From: Anaeramoeba flamelloides | Taxonomy: Eukaryota > Metamonada > Anaeramoebidae | Assembly (NCBI GenBank): GCA_027625915.1 | Contig: JANTQA010000057.1 | Location: 9,796,001-9,860,000 of the forward strand | Direction of reading: 5' to 3' | DNA: 64,000 nt | Shown here: in pieces, positions 37,725-48,798 of the stretch | Numbering within the stretch: position 1 is the stretch's first letter | Layout of the letters: each line of letters begins with the position of its first letter | Notes under the pieces: model-generated | Told to the model about the DNA's origin: nothing | What the model saw: the letters and a program-made list of their open reading frames with translations, nothing else | Database searches by the model: none | Position numbers and translations under genes: made by a program

Positions 37725-38322
37725 TTAAATACATCTATCAAAACAATTCAGAATCAATTTACATTCAGAAATTTTCTTTAACCACCTTTCCAGTTCTTGT
37801 TGTGTTTCTGCAACTAAAATAACATTTTGAGTTGTACTTTTATTTGTTGTTCCTGTATTATTTTGCGATGATGTATAATCAATAGAAAAAGCATGTGTTT
37901 TTTTTTTCAGATTATCTTTAAGTGGTTCAATAATTGCATCGGCTAAAGGAATTGTTTCAATGATTATAGTTGAATTTTCATTTTTATAAGTAAATAAATA
38001 ATCAAAGGAAAGGTCAACCCATCTTTGTTTTAGCCCATAAAACGCTCCGCATTGTTTTAATAAGTAACCAGAATGATATGAATTAAAAAAGGGAAGTGGA
38101 TTTTCGATTACCTGAAGGTAACAATTTGTTAATCTATCAATGGGGATTTTTTCATTCCCTGAAATCTCCTTACAAAATTTTTGAAATTGAGATATTCCCC
38201 GAAACGGATTTCTTTTATCAGATGGGATAATAAGAGCTAGCCTAAATGCAATAACAATAACAGAATCTATTGTATTTATAATAATAATAATATATTTACA
38301 TAAAAATAAAATTTTAATCTAT

Positions 38323-38354
<32 letters not shown>

Positions 38355-40205
38355 GGAGAATTATGATTAAATTTTATTAAAACACCCCTTTCATACCCAA
38401 TAATAATTCTTGAAATATACATCTACAATTAAATATGTATTTAATCATATTCATATTTTTTTTTTGTTTTTTTTTTAAATATACAATTCATTTCTATTGA
38501 ACTTTATAAATAATATACTTTGCTTTGAAAAATATTCAAAATCGAAATTGTTTTTTTTTCTATTAAAATTTTTTTAAAATCAAATAAAAATATTTTTAAA
38601 CAAGAATATAATGTTAAATCAAACAATAAATTTAATATTCACAAAGATAAATTTTGGAAATCCCTAATAAAATAATTGTTTTTTTTTTTTATTTTATTTT
38701 CTTTACATTTTTTCCCTGACATGAATCTTCATTATATTAGGAAGAAGAGTTACAAAGGAAAAAGGTCAAGTGTTTACATGCTAATACTGATACACTGAAA
38801 CACGAAAGTATGAGCAATTTGAAAATAAAATCTAAAAAAGCAAAGGCCAAAAATATACATAGGTTTAAAATAGATCAGATCAAAAATCAAAAAGAAATAG
38901 AAATTACAATAATTAAACAACAATTCACAAATGAAACTTCATGATCAATTATCAAATTAAATTAAATTTACCAAAAGTATCATGGCTGTGATTTTGAGTT
39001 TTCGTTATTAATTAAAGATAGCGTTGGTTTTGGGAATATTTGATAGATCCTTATTTTTTTTGATTTTTTACCAATCGCCTATCATAAACCCTTTTTAAAT
39101 TTCTTCTTTTTTTTTTTTTTCCTTTTCAATTTTTTGCTTTTTAAATTTTTTAAACATAAAACATTTTTGGGTTTGTCCTTCCCTTGAATAATTGTGAAAT
39201 CTATGATTTTATGCTTAAATTACCTTTGAGGAAATTTAGCTAAAAGGGCATTTAGAGTGTAATTTACACTTCTTCAACAATTAAAAAAAAAATAATTGTT
39301 TTTTTATTTTTTTTATTGAGTTTATTATAAGTAATAATAATTTGAATATAAATTGGTTAATTTACATTTTTCGAATAAGTCCAGTAATTTTTGATTTTTT
39401 TCAGGGTAAAATAAAATGAAAAATCAATTTTTTATTTTTTCACTATTTTATCACAAATATTTTCCTGTTTTAGATTCAAAACTAATTCATCTGAAAATTT
39501 TCAATACTGTTAATTGTATTTATATTACGAAGTTTAAATTATAAAATCTAGATTTTCATGAAAACAGTTAAATAATTGATAAAATAACTTTTTAAACTCA
39601 GAAAGTTGTTTTTTCGTCACTTTTCAAATTATTATTATCTTTCAATGAACATTTTTTCACTGTTTTGCTTTCCTTTTTATAAATAATAATAAAGAATAAA
39701 ATGATCTTTGGTTCTGGAGTAAAAAAATCATTTTTTGAATTATTATTTTGAATACTCTTGAGAATGTTAATGTTTTTTTTTTTTTGAGAGAAAGTTTTAA
39801 ATTATTTAAATTTAACAAAATTCAAAACCCTTATTTTATTACACATAACAGGCAATGAATAAAATGGGATTGTGAAATGAAATTTCATTAACAAAACAAG
39901 AGAACAACTTAAAAATATGGTAAATAGTGTGATATAAAAACATTTTAGTTATAATAATTCCTGACAAAACACTTGATTTGAATTTTTTAAAATATATTTT
40001 TTTCAGTAACTTTATACTCTCATTTTATTAATAATTAATCACCATTTACAAAATTATGATTGGCTTAATCTTTAAAACACTATTGAAGAGATATTTATAA
40101 ATATATATATATATATATATATATAAACACATTGTAACTTTTTATAATAGATTAAATATTTTAGTATTCGTAAGTCCGTATATTATGATAGATATTTAAT
40201 TTAAA

Positions 40206-40241
<36 letters not shown>

Positions 40242-43200
40242 ATTTTATACTAATATCGGAATATAACCCTTGGTTTTGTATTTGATAGCTAATACCAAAT
40301 TGCCAAAAACATTGCTCAATTACATCAATATCTAATGGTATTTTTACACTCCCTAAAAAATCTCTATTAAAAGAAATAAAATAATATATTTTATTTTATT
40401 CAGAATATTTACATTTTTATATTCGCTTGATTGTAAAAAAAAAAAAAAAAAAAGATAAAAAAAAAAACCTTAATGCATCAGCTAAAGTTATGTGTTGAAA
40501 TTGAAATAATCTTAAAAAATAATTTAAAGTGTTTCTGGAAAAAATATCCCTATAAAAATAAATCATTAATAATAAGAGAAATTTTGTTAAAATTCATTAT
40601 AAAATTAAAAATTTAAAAAAAAAAAAAATAATTTAATGTTTAACAAATATTGAACTATTTTTTATTTTAGATCTTTATATTTGTAAATATTAAAGAATAA
40701 ATAGCATATAAATATGAAATTTTATTATTGAAAATTTGAAAAAGAAATTATTTTGTTTCAAATTTGTACTTGAAACAAAAAAATGAACCATATATTAAAA
40801 ATTATTACTCACCTGAAATAATAAATTGAAAAAAAAAAAAAAAAATATTCTTTTCAGTATTTAAGAACAACAAATTATTAAATGTTACTAATAATTCTAT
40901 TTTTAATTATTCTAAACATACAAAAAATCTGATATTTTAAAAAAAATAAAATAAAATCAAAAACCTAAAAAAGTGAGTCACATCTTTTGAAATGAACATT
41001 GAATTTTTTTTAACTTAACTTTGAATGAAAAAAAGATTAACAAAATTTTTTTGTTAATAATTTATTTATTTTAAAAGATATTGTATAGTCTCATTTTCTT
41101 AGTGTTTATCGATATTTTCAAAGAATTTTTTTTTTTTAAGTTGACTTTTTAATAAGAAAAAAAGAAAAAAAATCAAAAAAAAGAAAAAGAATAAAAAAAA
41201 GAAAGTAAAAACTAAAATTTAATGAAATTAGAAAAAAATTATTTTGATCTAAAAATTGAAAATTTATTTTGATAAGAATATGTGATTAACCTACAAAAAT
41301 ACTTCAGTTAACGTTTTAAAGTGAGTCAACATTTTTGAAAAATAGTTTATATTTTTTATCCAAAAAAAAAAAAAAAACTTTAACAGGGGTACATTTGGTG
41401 TTTACTTATATTTGGTATTTTAAGTGATATGATTTAACATAGATTCGTAAATAATTAAAGTGTGTTGTTATTGGTGTAAATTACAATAGTACTCAAATAT
41501 CCAAATAACGATAAAAAATCTATTATGAATATTATGCACAATAAATTATTTCATTTTTTACTAATTATCACAATTAAAAATTTTCCTTTTGGTAATTTTT
41601 TTTTTTTTAATTTCCTTTTCCAAATCTAATAAAAAAAAATAAATAAATAAAAATATTCCTGTAATTTAATAAAACATATTTAGAACATTCCAAAAGTAAC
41701 TATTTTGTCAATTTTTTAATAAATTCCAAGATTTAACTCAAAAATTGATGAAAAGCCACCAAATAAGACTGATTCATTTTGTTTCATTTTCATTAATGTA
41801 CTTGTAACATCAATACATTTCCAATATGAGAGAAATAATTGGTAAAAAAATTTGTCAAAATAATCTATTGAGTTAATTATTTAATTTTTTTTAGCAAATT
41901 TAAATTTTTTAGTTACTAATCAACATTTCTCCACAAATTTAAGAAAGATATTTTTCAACTTTGAAGTCTGAATATTGATGATTTAACCTTTAAATCCGTC
42001 TTGGAGAAATTGAGATTTTTTTAGAAAATTCTTTTATTTTTTTACTTAATACAAGGACCACTGTTAATTGATTATACCATTTTTTTAGTTTCATTACTAA
42101 TAATCAAATTTTTAGATACATTTGAACCATGAAGGCGCACTATTGCGAATTAGTTTAAATAACAAAATAATTTTATTTTAAGCATCTCTGTGGTAGATAC
42201 TATACCCCTTAAATAAGAAAATTAATTCCATTTAATTTTCTTTTTTATTCCAATAAAAATTGTATGTTTTTGAATATCCACTTAAACTAAACTTTGTTCC
42301 AGTCAAAGAGGCCCAACATTTTTTTCAAATATCAATTATTTTATATAATTGGCCTTTGAAGAACAAATAAAAAATAAGCAGAATAATACAATATCAAAGA
42401 ATTGTTGAGATCGGCCTAAAAGAAAACTAATTAAATCAATAGATTTTCTGAAAAAATTGAAAAACTCAAATTCTTATGGTCCTATTGAGAAAAACAAGAA
42501 TGTTCGTTTTGAACTTCTACTGGTATTTGAATAATAAATAGGAAACAATTTTCACTTCATTTTCCATACTTTTCTTTTACAAATAAAGTCACCAAACAAA
42601 GTGTGTTGGGATTTGTGGTCTCTATTTGAAAAAGGAAATGAAAATTAAGTGTAAAAATTTTTACTTTTATTAATCAAATATCAGGATCAAAGATTGAATA
42701 AAATTCCAATAGAAATCAATATGATTTCTCAACAATCATTTTAGATGGTTTCAATAACATTAGAATAAAACATTTTTACCAAGTGACTATTGATCTTGTA
42801 ATAAAAAAAAAAAAATTTGCAACTGAATTAGGCTGTAAAAAAAAAAATCGAAAAAAAACAAAAAAAAATGTACAAAAATGATTTCAATTTTGAAAATTTC
42901 CGAAATAAAATAATTCTTCTAATATCTTTGCAAACTCTTTAAACACATGTATTTCAAATTTATTAAAACTGGTACACTTTGACTGAAAAAATAGTTTATG
43001 TTTTCAATTCTATTGGGAAATTTGTTGAGATTAAACAAGTTATGAAAACGATTTTTTCAATCAAAAAGAAAATAAATAAACAACCAACTTTTCACACCTC
43101 TAAAAAATATCAGATAAAATCGAGATGAGAAATTTTAATATTTTTTTATTTATGTAATAACATACCAATAAACTAATTGAATCATTATCAAGAATCAATA

Positions 43201-46059
43201 AATGGGCAGTTTATCAATTTTTTATATTTAAATACTTTTTTGAAGATTGTGTTTTAATAAAGATATTTTAAAATAAATTTGCCCCTCTTTTTTGGAAATA
43301 GCTAAGATAAACTTTCTGAAAGGAAATTTAAGACTGAAATCATATATTTCACGATTATTAATTAAATGAAAATAATTTCAAACTATATTTGATTTATGAG
43401 CAATTCATTAAGAATTTTCTATTTTAATTTGCTTCAAAATGTTAATCTATCATTTTCATAGGAAGTACACACCCAATAAAAAAGAGAGTTATAGAATAAT
43501 CATAAATTAAATTCAATTGAATGAATCAATTGTTTATCAAAAGAAAACAATTTATTTCAAATTGAAGAAAGTTAATCCTTTGGAAATATAAAATAAGAAA
43601 AAGATTAGATTTTTTTTTTAAAAATAAATTTTGGGATTGAGATTCTTTTTGTATTTTTTTTTTTAAATTGAATTTTTTGTCATTTAGAACGTCTAAATTT
43701 TTTTTTTGTTAAATGAATTTTTGTCGTTTAGAATCCTTTTGATTTTTTTTTCTGTTAATTGCATTTTTTATCATTTAGAGCCTTTGAATTTTTTTTTTGT
43801 TAATTGAATTTTTTTGTATTGAGATCCTAAGAAATTGTTTTTTTTAATACAATTTTTTGTCATTTTTAATATTAGCCCCATATGAAACATATTGATAATT
43901 TCTTTTTAATTTTTTGAACCAAAGGAAGTTCAATTTCCTATTCTGATTTTTAGTAAGTCATCTCGTTAAGTATTAATGAAATTCACACTAAGTGACTATA
44001 CCCTTAAAAATTGGAAAAAATAACAAAAAAAATAGGAAAAAAATCACTGATTTTAAATTGCTTTAGTGACAAAATTCATTCACTTGTTAATAACGAAGAA
44101 CAATGTGGCTGACTATCAGAAACTTGAATTTTTGGTCATTGATATTATTAAAGACTGTAAAACTAATAAAACTAATAAGAAAAAGTCTTACTTCTTTAAA
44201 AAAAATTCACCTAATTTTTCTCTACTTATAGATGAATTTACATAAAAAAATTTTGCTATTTCGAAAGGCTCTTTTGGGATTATGTTGTTTAAAAAAATAT
44301 ATTCCAACCCTTCTGTCACATCTTCATTAATTGTGTTAATAATTTCTCCACTGGCTCTTTCCACTGTATTTGTAGATATTAATGAGAGTTTTTCTTTAAT
44401 AATGCCAATATCTGTTTTTATATCAAAGTTTTCTCTTGTTTTTTGAATTTTTAATTGAAATTGATTTAAATCTTTAGAATTTATCTCGTCATCAGATTTA
44501 TTTATATTTTCACTTCCAGATTCAGATTCATATCCCAACTCCGATCCCGTGTCTGTTTCAGTTTCAAGTTCTGTGCTTGTATAAGTTTCATATTCTGTTT
44601 CTGTTTCATACTCAGTTTCGGATTCGGATTCAGATTCCGATTCCGATTCCGATTCCGATTCCAATTCTGATTCCAATTCTATTTTACCAATAAATTTCTC
44701 ATTATTTTGTTCAACCATATGAGATTCTTTTTGAATATCCTCATTTTTGGTTTTGTTTTGATGTTTAATATTTTGTTCTTGTATAGTTTTGGTGTTATTG
44801 GCAGGTTTGGTTAATTTATTTGGTTTCTTTGGTAATATTTTGGGTTTTTTTTGTGGTGGCGGCAACGGAGGAGGCATTTTTTGGGGTTGTATTGGTGGTG
44901 TTTTTTTTTGTATCTTTTTTGTTTCGATACCTTGATTTTTTTTCGGGTTTTTTAATATTAAAATTCGTTTTTTCTTTTTCTTTTTTCTTATCTTTTTTCT
45001 TTTTCTGATCTTTTTCCTTTTTCTGATCTTTTTCCTTTTTGTTTTGCTTTTGTTATTTTTTTTTAAAGGGTTTAAATAATTCACAACTGATTTTGGCCAT
45101 TTTAAATTGTTTTTCAAATTGTTTTGATCTGTTTGAAGGAAATTAATTCGTTTTTCAATTACCTTTTGATGTTCAGCAAGATCTTGACTTATTGATTTAA
45201 GATCATTAGGATCAATAATTCCATTTTCATGGTCAATATTCCCCATAAAAGATTCAATATTTAATGTCAATTTTAATAACTCACCTTCTTCGTTAAGTAG
45301 TGTATCGATTTCAAAATCAATCTCATCAAAAGTAAAAGTTTTTGGATCTATTTTGAAAAGATTATTATTTTCAATTTTTGTTTCATTAAGGATTTTTTCC
45401 AAATCGAATATTTCATTTTCGACAATTAATGTTTCACTCAGATCGAGACCATTATTGCTATTGTCACCACTGTCTTCGATCTGTGATGAAAAAGTTTTTT
45501 GTGTACCAAGGGTATGATTTTTTTTTAATGCGATTGATTGATCTTGCTTGATTAATGTACCTTCTTTTTGTTTTTTTTTATTGTTATTTGAATTTTTAAA
45601 GGAAACAATTTCAAATCCAAGTTTTTGTTTGATCACTATTTGTTGATCTTGGTTTTGTAATTTATTTCTTTTTTTTGTTCTGTTGACGATTACATATTCG
45701 TTATCAATTTGGGTTTTGTTTTTTTTTTCTTTTTCCTTTTTCTTTTCTTTTTCTTTTTCGTTTTCCTTTTCTAATTCCTTTTCCTTTCCTTTTTCTTTTT
45801 CAAAATTATTTTCTTTCAAATGGTTTTTTTTCCTATTTTGATATTCAACCAAAACAAAATCTTCTTTTTCAATGTACTTATTTTGAATTTTAGTATTTTC
45901 AGATGGACTTTTTACCATAACAAAATCCTTGAAATTTTTTTGACTTTTTGAGATCGTTATTTCGTTATTTGGGTCGTTTTGTTTTGTTATTTTTGAAAGA
46001 ATCTCTTTTTGTTCCTTTTTTTGTTTTTTTAAATCTACAGAATTTGGTTTTTGATCCAT
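37725..46059 (-). CDS. Divergent Sec7-PH protein (Arf-GEF family)
   Basis: Four exons: 46059-44192, 40549-40469, 40363-40251, 38266-37725; joined length 2,604 nt (867 residues), every junction in phase. Donors are GTAAGA, GTTTTT and GTATAA; acceptors TATAG, AATAG and CAATAG. Exon 1 encodes a low-complexity N-terminus with three acidic-aromatic motifs (DFVMV 45-49, DFVLV 67-71, EYVIV 121-125), a Lys-rich tract, a Pro-rich stretch, a Ser-Glu repeat, and the Sec7 start (PFEIAKFF, REKLGEFF). Exons 2-4 continue Sec7 without gaps (LADALRDFLGSVKIP, then IAFRLALIIPSDKRNP), followed by a PH domain (SGYLLKQCGAFYGLKQRWVD to ELERWLKKIS). Sec7 domains catalyse GDP/GTP exchange on Arf GTPases at membranes, and PH domains bind phosphoinositides. 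Both Sec7 signatures are altered: the catalytic Glu position is Asp, and NTDLHN reads PSDKRN. Confidence 0.85.
38267..40250 (-). other. Intron 3 of the Sec7-PH gene (2.0 kb)
   Basis: Read on the minus strand from GTATAA (40250) to CAATAG (38267). Contains a T29 tract directly after the donor (A run 40210-40238 on the plus strand), an AT dinucleotide run (40100-40124) and a 30-base T run on the plus strand (38326-38355). No ORF or recognised transposable element. Confidence 0.8.
40795..41352. repeat. Dispersed family R3, copy 1
   Basis: About 560 bp running from TTACTCACCTGAAATAATAA near the left end to AAAGTGAGTCAACATTTTTG at the right, with an internal AAAAAGTGAGTCACA at about 40968. The same three landmarks occur in the same order and spacing at 46848-47425. 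The two ends are weak inverted repeats (ACTCAC against GTGAGT). Confidence 0.65.
42280..42833 (+). repeat. Dispersed family R2, copy in intron 1
   Basis: About 555 bp from AAACTTTGTTCCAGTCAAAG to GCAACTGAATTAGGC. Reverse-complement matches along its length to 47578-48118, including CAAAGGTCAATTATATAAAA-type, CTATTTATTATTCAAATACC-type and AGATCAATAGTCACTTGGTA-type segments. No coding capacity. Confidence 0.65.
43640..43870. repeat. Minisatellite, unit about 55-60 bp, about four copies
   Basis: Units share a T-rich block, then (A)ATTGAATTTTTTGTCATTT, then AGA-cc-TT and a second T run. Copies are diverged at roughly one base in five and differ in T-run length. It lies inside intron 1 of the Sec7-PH gene. 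Confidence 0.65.
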
Positions 46060-46847
46060 TATTATTCTTCGGATGCCTAAAACTTATCCCGTTCCTTGTA
46101 AAGAAAAAAAAAATTCTAAGCCGAAAAATTGTAAAAAAATGTAATATTTTGAAACCTTTTTTTTTTAAGGTAATGAGTTAGGGAAATGAGTAAAAAGATT
46201 ACCTTGTGTGACTGTGGTTATTTTCATTATTTTGAGTCTCTGTTATTTGATCTGAAACTTCCTTTGTCTTCTAATCATATCTATAAAAAGAATTTTTCAT
46301 CAAATATCTTCAATTATCGGAATTTGGGAATTAAGACTGTATGTATTGTTCTAAACTATTTTCCAGTCAAAGCGGCTCTGTTTTAATAAATTGGATATTA
46401 TGTGTTTAGAGGTTTTGAATGGATATTAGAAGAATTATTTTATTTAGGAAATTTTCAAAATTGAAATTGTTTTTTTACATTGTTTTTCCTTTTTTTTATT
46501 TAATTTAGATCAATAAATAATTTTTTAATAGTCTAAATAATTGGTTATCCATTTCTAATAGTTATTAAATTTACAATTGTTTTAAAATATATAATTATAA
46601 CCTTTTAATTGTGAAAAAAAAAATTCGAATTTTTTACTAGAAAATTTGAAAAACAATCTTAACAGACTATTGAAAATTGGGTTTTCAAACTTTAATTTGT
46701 AAAATACCTTGAAAAATAATTTTGATCCAAGATCTTTTATTAAACAATAGTTTTTATAATAAGTGAATTTATCAAAAAGTATAAATAAACAAATTTTTAA
46801 TTTTTTTTTTGAAACAATTTTTTCATGGTAGTGTACGTGAAAATAAA

Positions 46848-47425
46848 CTAAACACTATTTCAAAAATTGTTACTCACCTGAAATAATAAATTTGAAAATA
46901 AAAAATTATTCTTTAGTATTCAAGAATAATAATTAACTAAATATGATTTATAATTCTCTTTTAAGTCATTTTAAATATATAAAAACCTAATAATTTAATA
47001 ATTAAAAAAAAATAAACTTATCAACTAAAAAAAAAGTGAGTCACAGTTAATAAAATGAGCATTACCGATTTTTTATTTCTGAAATTTCACAGAAAAAAAG
47101 TTAACAACCATATTCTTTACTAATAATTAAATTCATTTTATAAGACATTATATAGTCTCGTTTTTCTAAGTGGTTATTTCGCTTTTCAAAGATCTTTTTT
47201 TTTCCATTTAATCTTTTACAAAAAAAAAAGAGAAGAAATTAAAAAAAAAAGAAATGAAAATAAAAATTTGAAAGAGAAAAACAAATATTTGCAAAATTAG
47301 AAAAAATTATTCTTGTTCTAAAAATTTGAAAATATTTTTAGATAAGAATACAGGACAAACCCTCAAAATAACTCCCATTAGCTTTATAAAGTGAGTCAAA
47401 ATTTCTAAAAATAGTTTATAAACTG
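46848..47425. repeat. Dispersed family R3, copy 2
   Basis: Same orientation and landmarks as 40795-41352: TTACTCACCTGAAATAATAA, internal AAAAAAGTGAGTCACAGTTA, and TATAAAGTGAGTCAAAATTT at the end. The start CACTATTTCAAAAATTGTTA is a weak inverse of the end. Confidence 0.65.
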
Positions 47426-47577
47426 TTTTTCAGTAAAAGGGAACCGGTTTTAATAGATAAAATATATGTGTTTAAAGGATTTACATAGATATTAGAAGAA
47501 AAATTTAATTTGGGAAATTTTCAAAAATGAAATCATTTTTTCAGATTTTTACACATTTTTATTTTTCGATTTTTTTT

Positions 47578-48118
47578 TAAAACCTAATTCATTTGCAAAA
47601 ATTTTTATTATTACAAGATCAATAGTCACTTGGTAAAAATGTGTTATTTTAAGGTTATTGAAACCCTGGAAATTATTTTTGAGAATTCGTATTGATTTCT
47701 ATTGGATTTCTATTCGATCTTTGATCTTGATATTTGTTTAATAAATGTGAAAATTTTTCTGTTCATTTTCATTTCCTTTTTCAAATAGAGACCACAAATC
47801 CCAACACGCTTCATTTAAGGACTTGATTTGTAAAAGAAAAGTATGAAAAATGAAGTGAAAATTGTTTCCTATTTATTATTCAAATACCAGTAGATGTTGA
47901 AAACGAACATTCTTGTTTTTCTCAATTTGAAACTAAGAATTTGAGTTTTTCAATTTTTTAAAAAAATTATTGATTAATTAGTTTTCTTTCAAACATATAT
48001 CAACAATTCTTTGATGTGTATTATTCTTCTTTATTTCTTATTTATTTTTCAAAGGTCAATTATATAAAATAATTGATATTTAAAAAAAAACATTTTACCC
48101 CTTTGACGGAAACGGAGT
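47578..48118 (-). repeat. Dispersed family R2, copy upstream of the Sec7-PH gene
   Basis: Inverted relative to the intron-1 copy (42280-42833) and collinear with it throughout. It ends six bases before an M1 MITE (48124-48300). Confidence 0.65.
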
Positions 48119-48123
48119 TTATA

Positions 48124-48300
48124 TACAGTCAGTTTCACTTTTAAGGCACAAACTTTCTACGAAATTTAAGGCACAATAAAAATCTCAAATTAAGGCACAA
48201 AATTCAAATTCTAGTAAAAATAAATTGGAAAAAAAAAATTACAAATTTTGTGCCTTAAATTTCGTTGAAAGTTTGTGCCTTAAAAGTGAAACTGACTGTA
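48124..48300. mobile_element. MITE family M1, copy 2
   Basis: 177 bp, TA-bounded, ends TACAGTCAGTTTCACTTTTA on both strands. Each arm holds three AAGGCACAA units about 25 bases apart. The centre is a short A/T tract. It is among the best-preserved copies. Confidence 0.85.
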
Positions 48301-48597
48301 TATATATATTAAGAGTTTAGAATAAATAAATTTGTCATTATTTTGTAATGTGGTTTTCTATGAGTTATTTTATAACTTTTTGTTTTTATTTATAAATTGT
48401 ATTTCGCTATACTTCCTTCATTGAAAACAATATTCCTTACTTATTCAAGAAAACAATTGTTTTTTTAAATCATTTGAAAATATGTCGAATTTTGAACTTT
48501 ACAAAAATGGTAAAAATACATCAAACCCAACAAAAAATAATTTGATTTGATAACTTTTAGAAATAAGCCAAATATCATAGTAACTGTTTTGGAAAAA

Positions 48598-48798
48598 TAC
48601 AGTCAGTTCCACTTTTAAGGCACAAATTTGCAACAAAATTTATTGCAAAAAAAAATCTCAAATTAAGGCTCAAAATTTGAAATTTTTTTTTTTTACAATT
48701 TATTTTACTAGAATCTGAATGTTGTGCCTTAATTTGAGATTTTTTGTGTGCCTTAAATTTCGTTGTAAGTTTGTGCCTTAAAAGTGGAACTGGTTGTA
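48598..48798. mobile_element. MITE family M1, copy 3
   Basis: 201 bp, TA-bounded, left end TACAGTCAGTTCCACTTTTA; the right end reads CTGGTTGTA. The same three-unit arm structure as copy 2, with one unit changed to AAGGCTCAA. Confidence 0.85.

Larger units (their letters stand above)
40550..44191 (-). other. Intron 1 of the Sec7-PH gene (3.6 kb)
   Basis: Read on the minus strand from GTAAGA to TATAG. It contains repeat family R3 (40795-41352), family R2 (42280-42833) and a minisatellite (43640-43870). The Sec7 alignment is gap-free across this intron, so no exon appears to be missing inside it. Confidence 0.85.

Noticed and set aside
46186-46386. 66-residue frame MSKKITLCDCGYF...
   Set aside because: Its 3' half lies in a dispersed direct repeat (46340-46470, also at 47420-47555), so it is most likely a chance frame.
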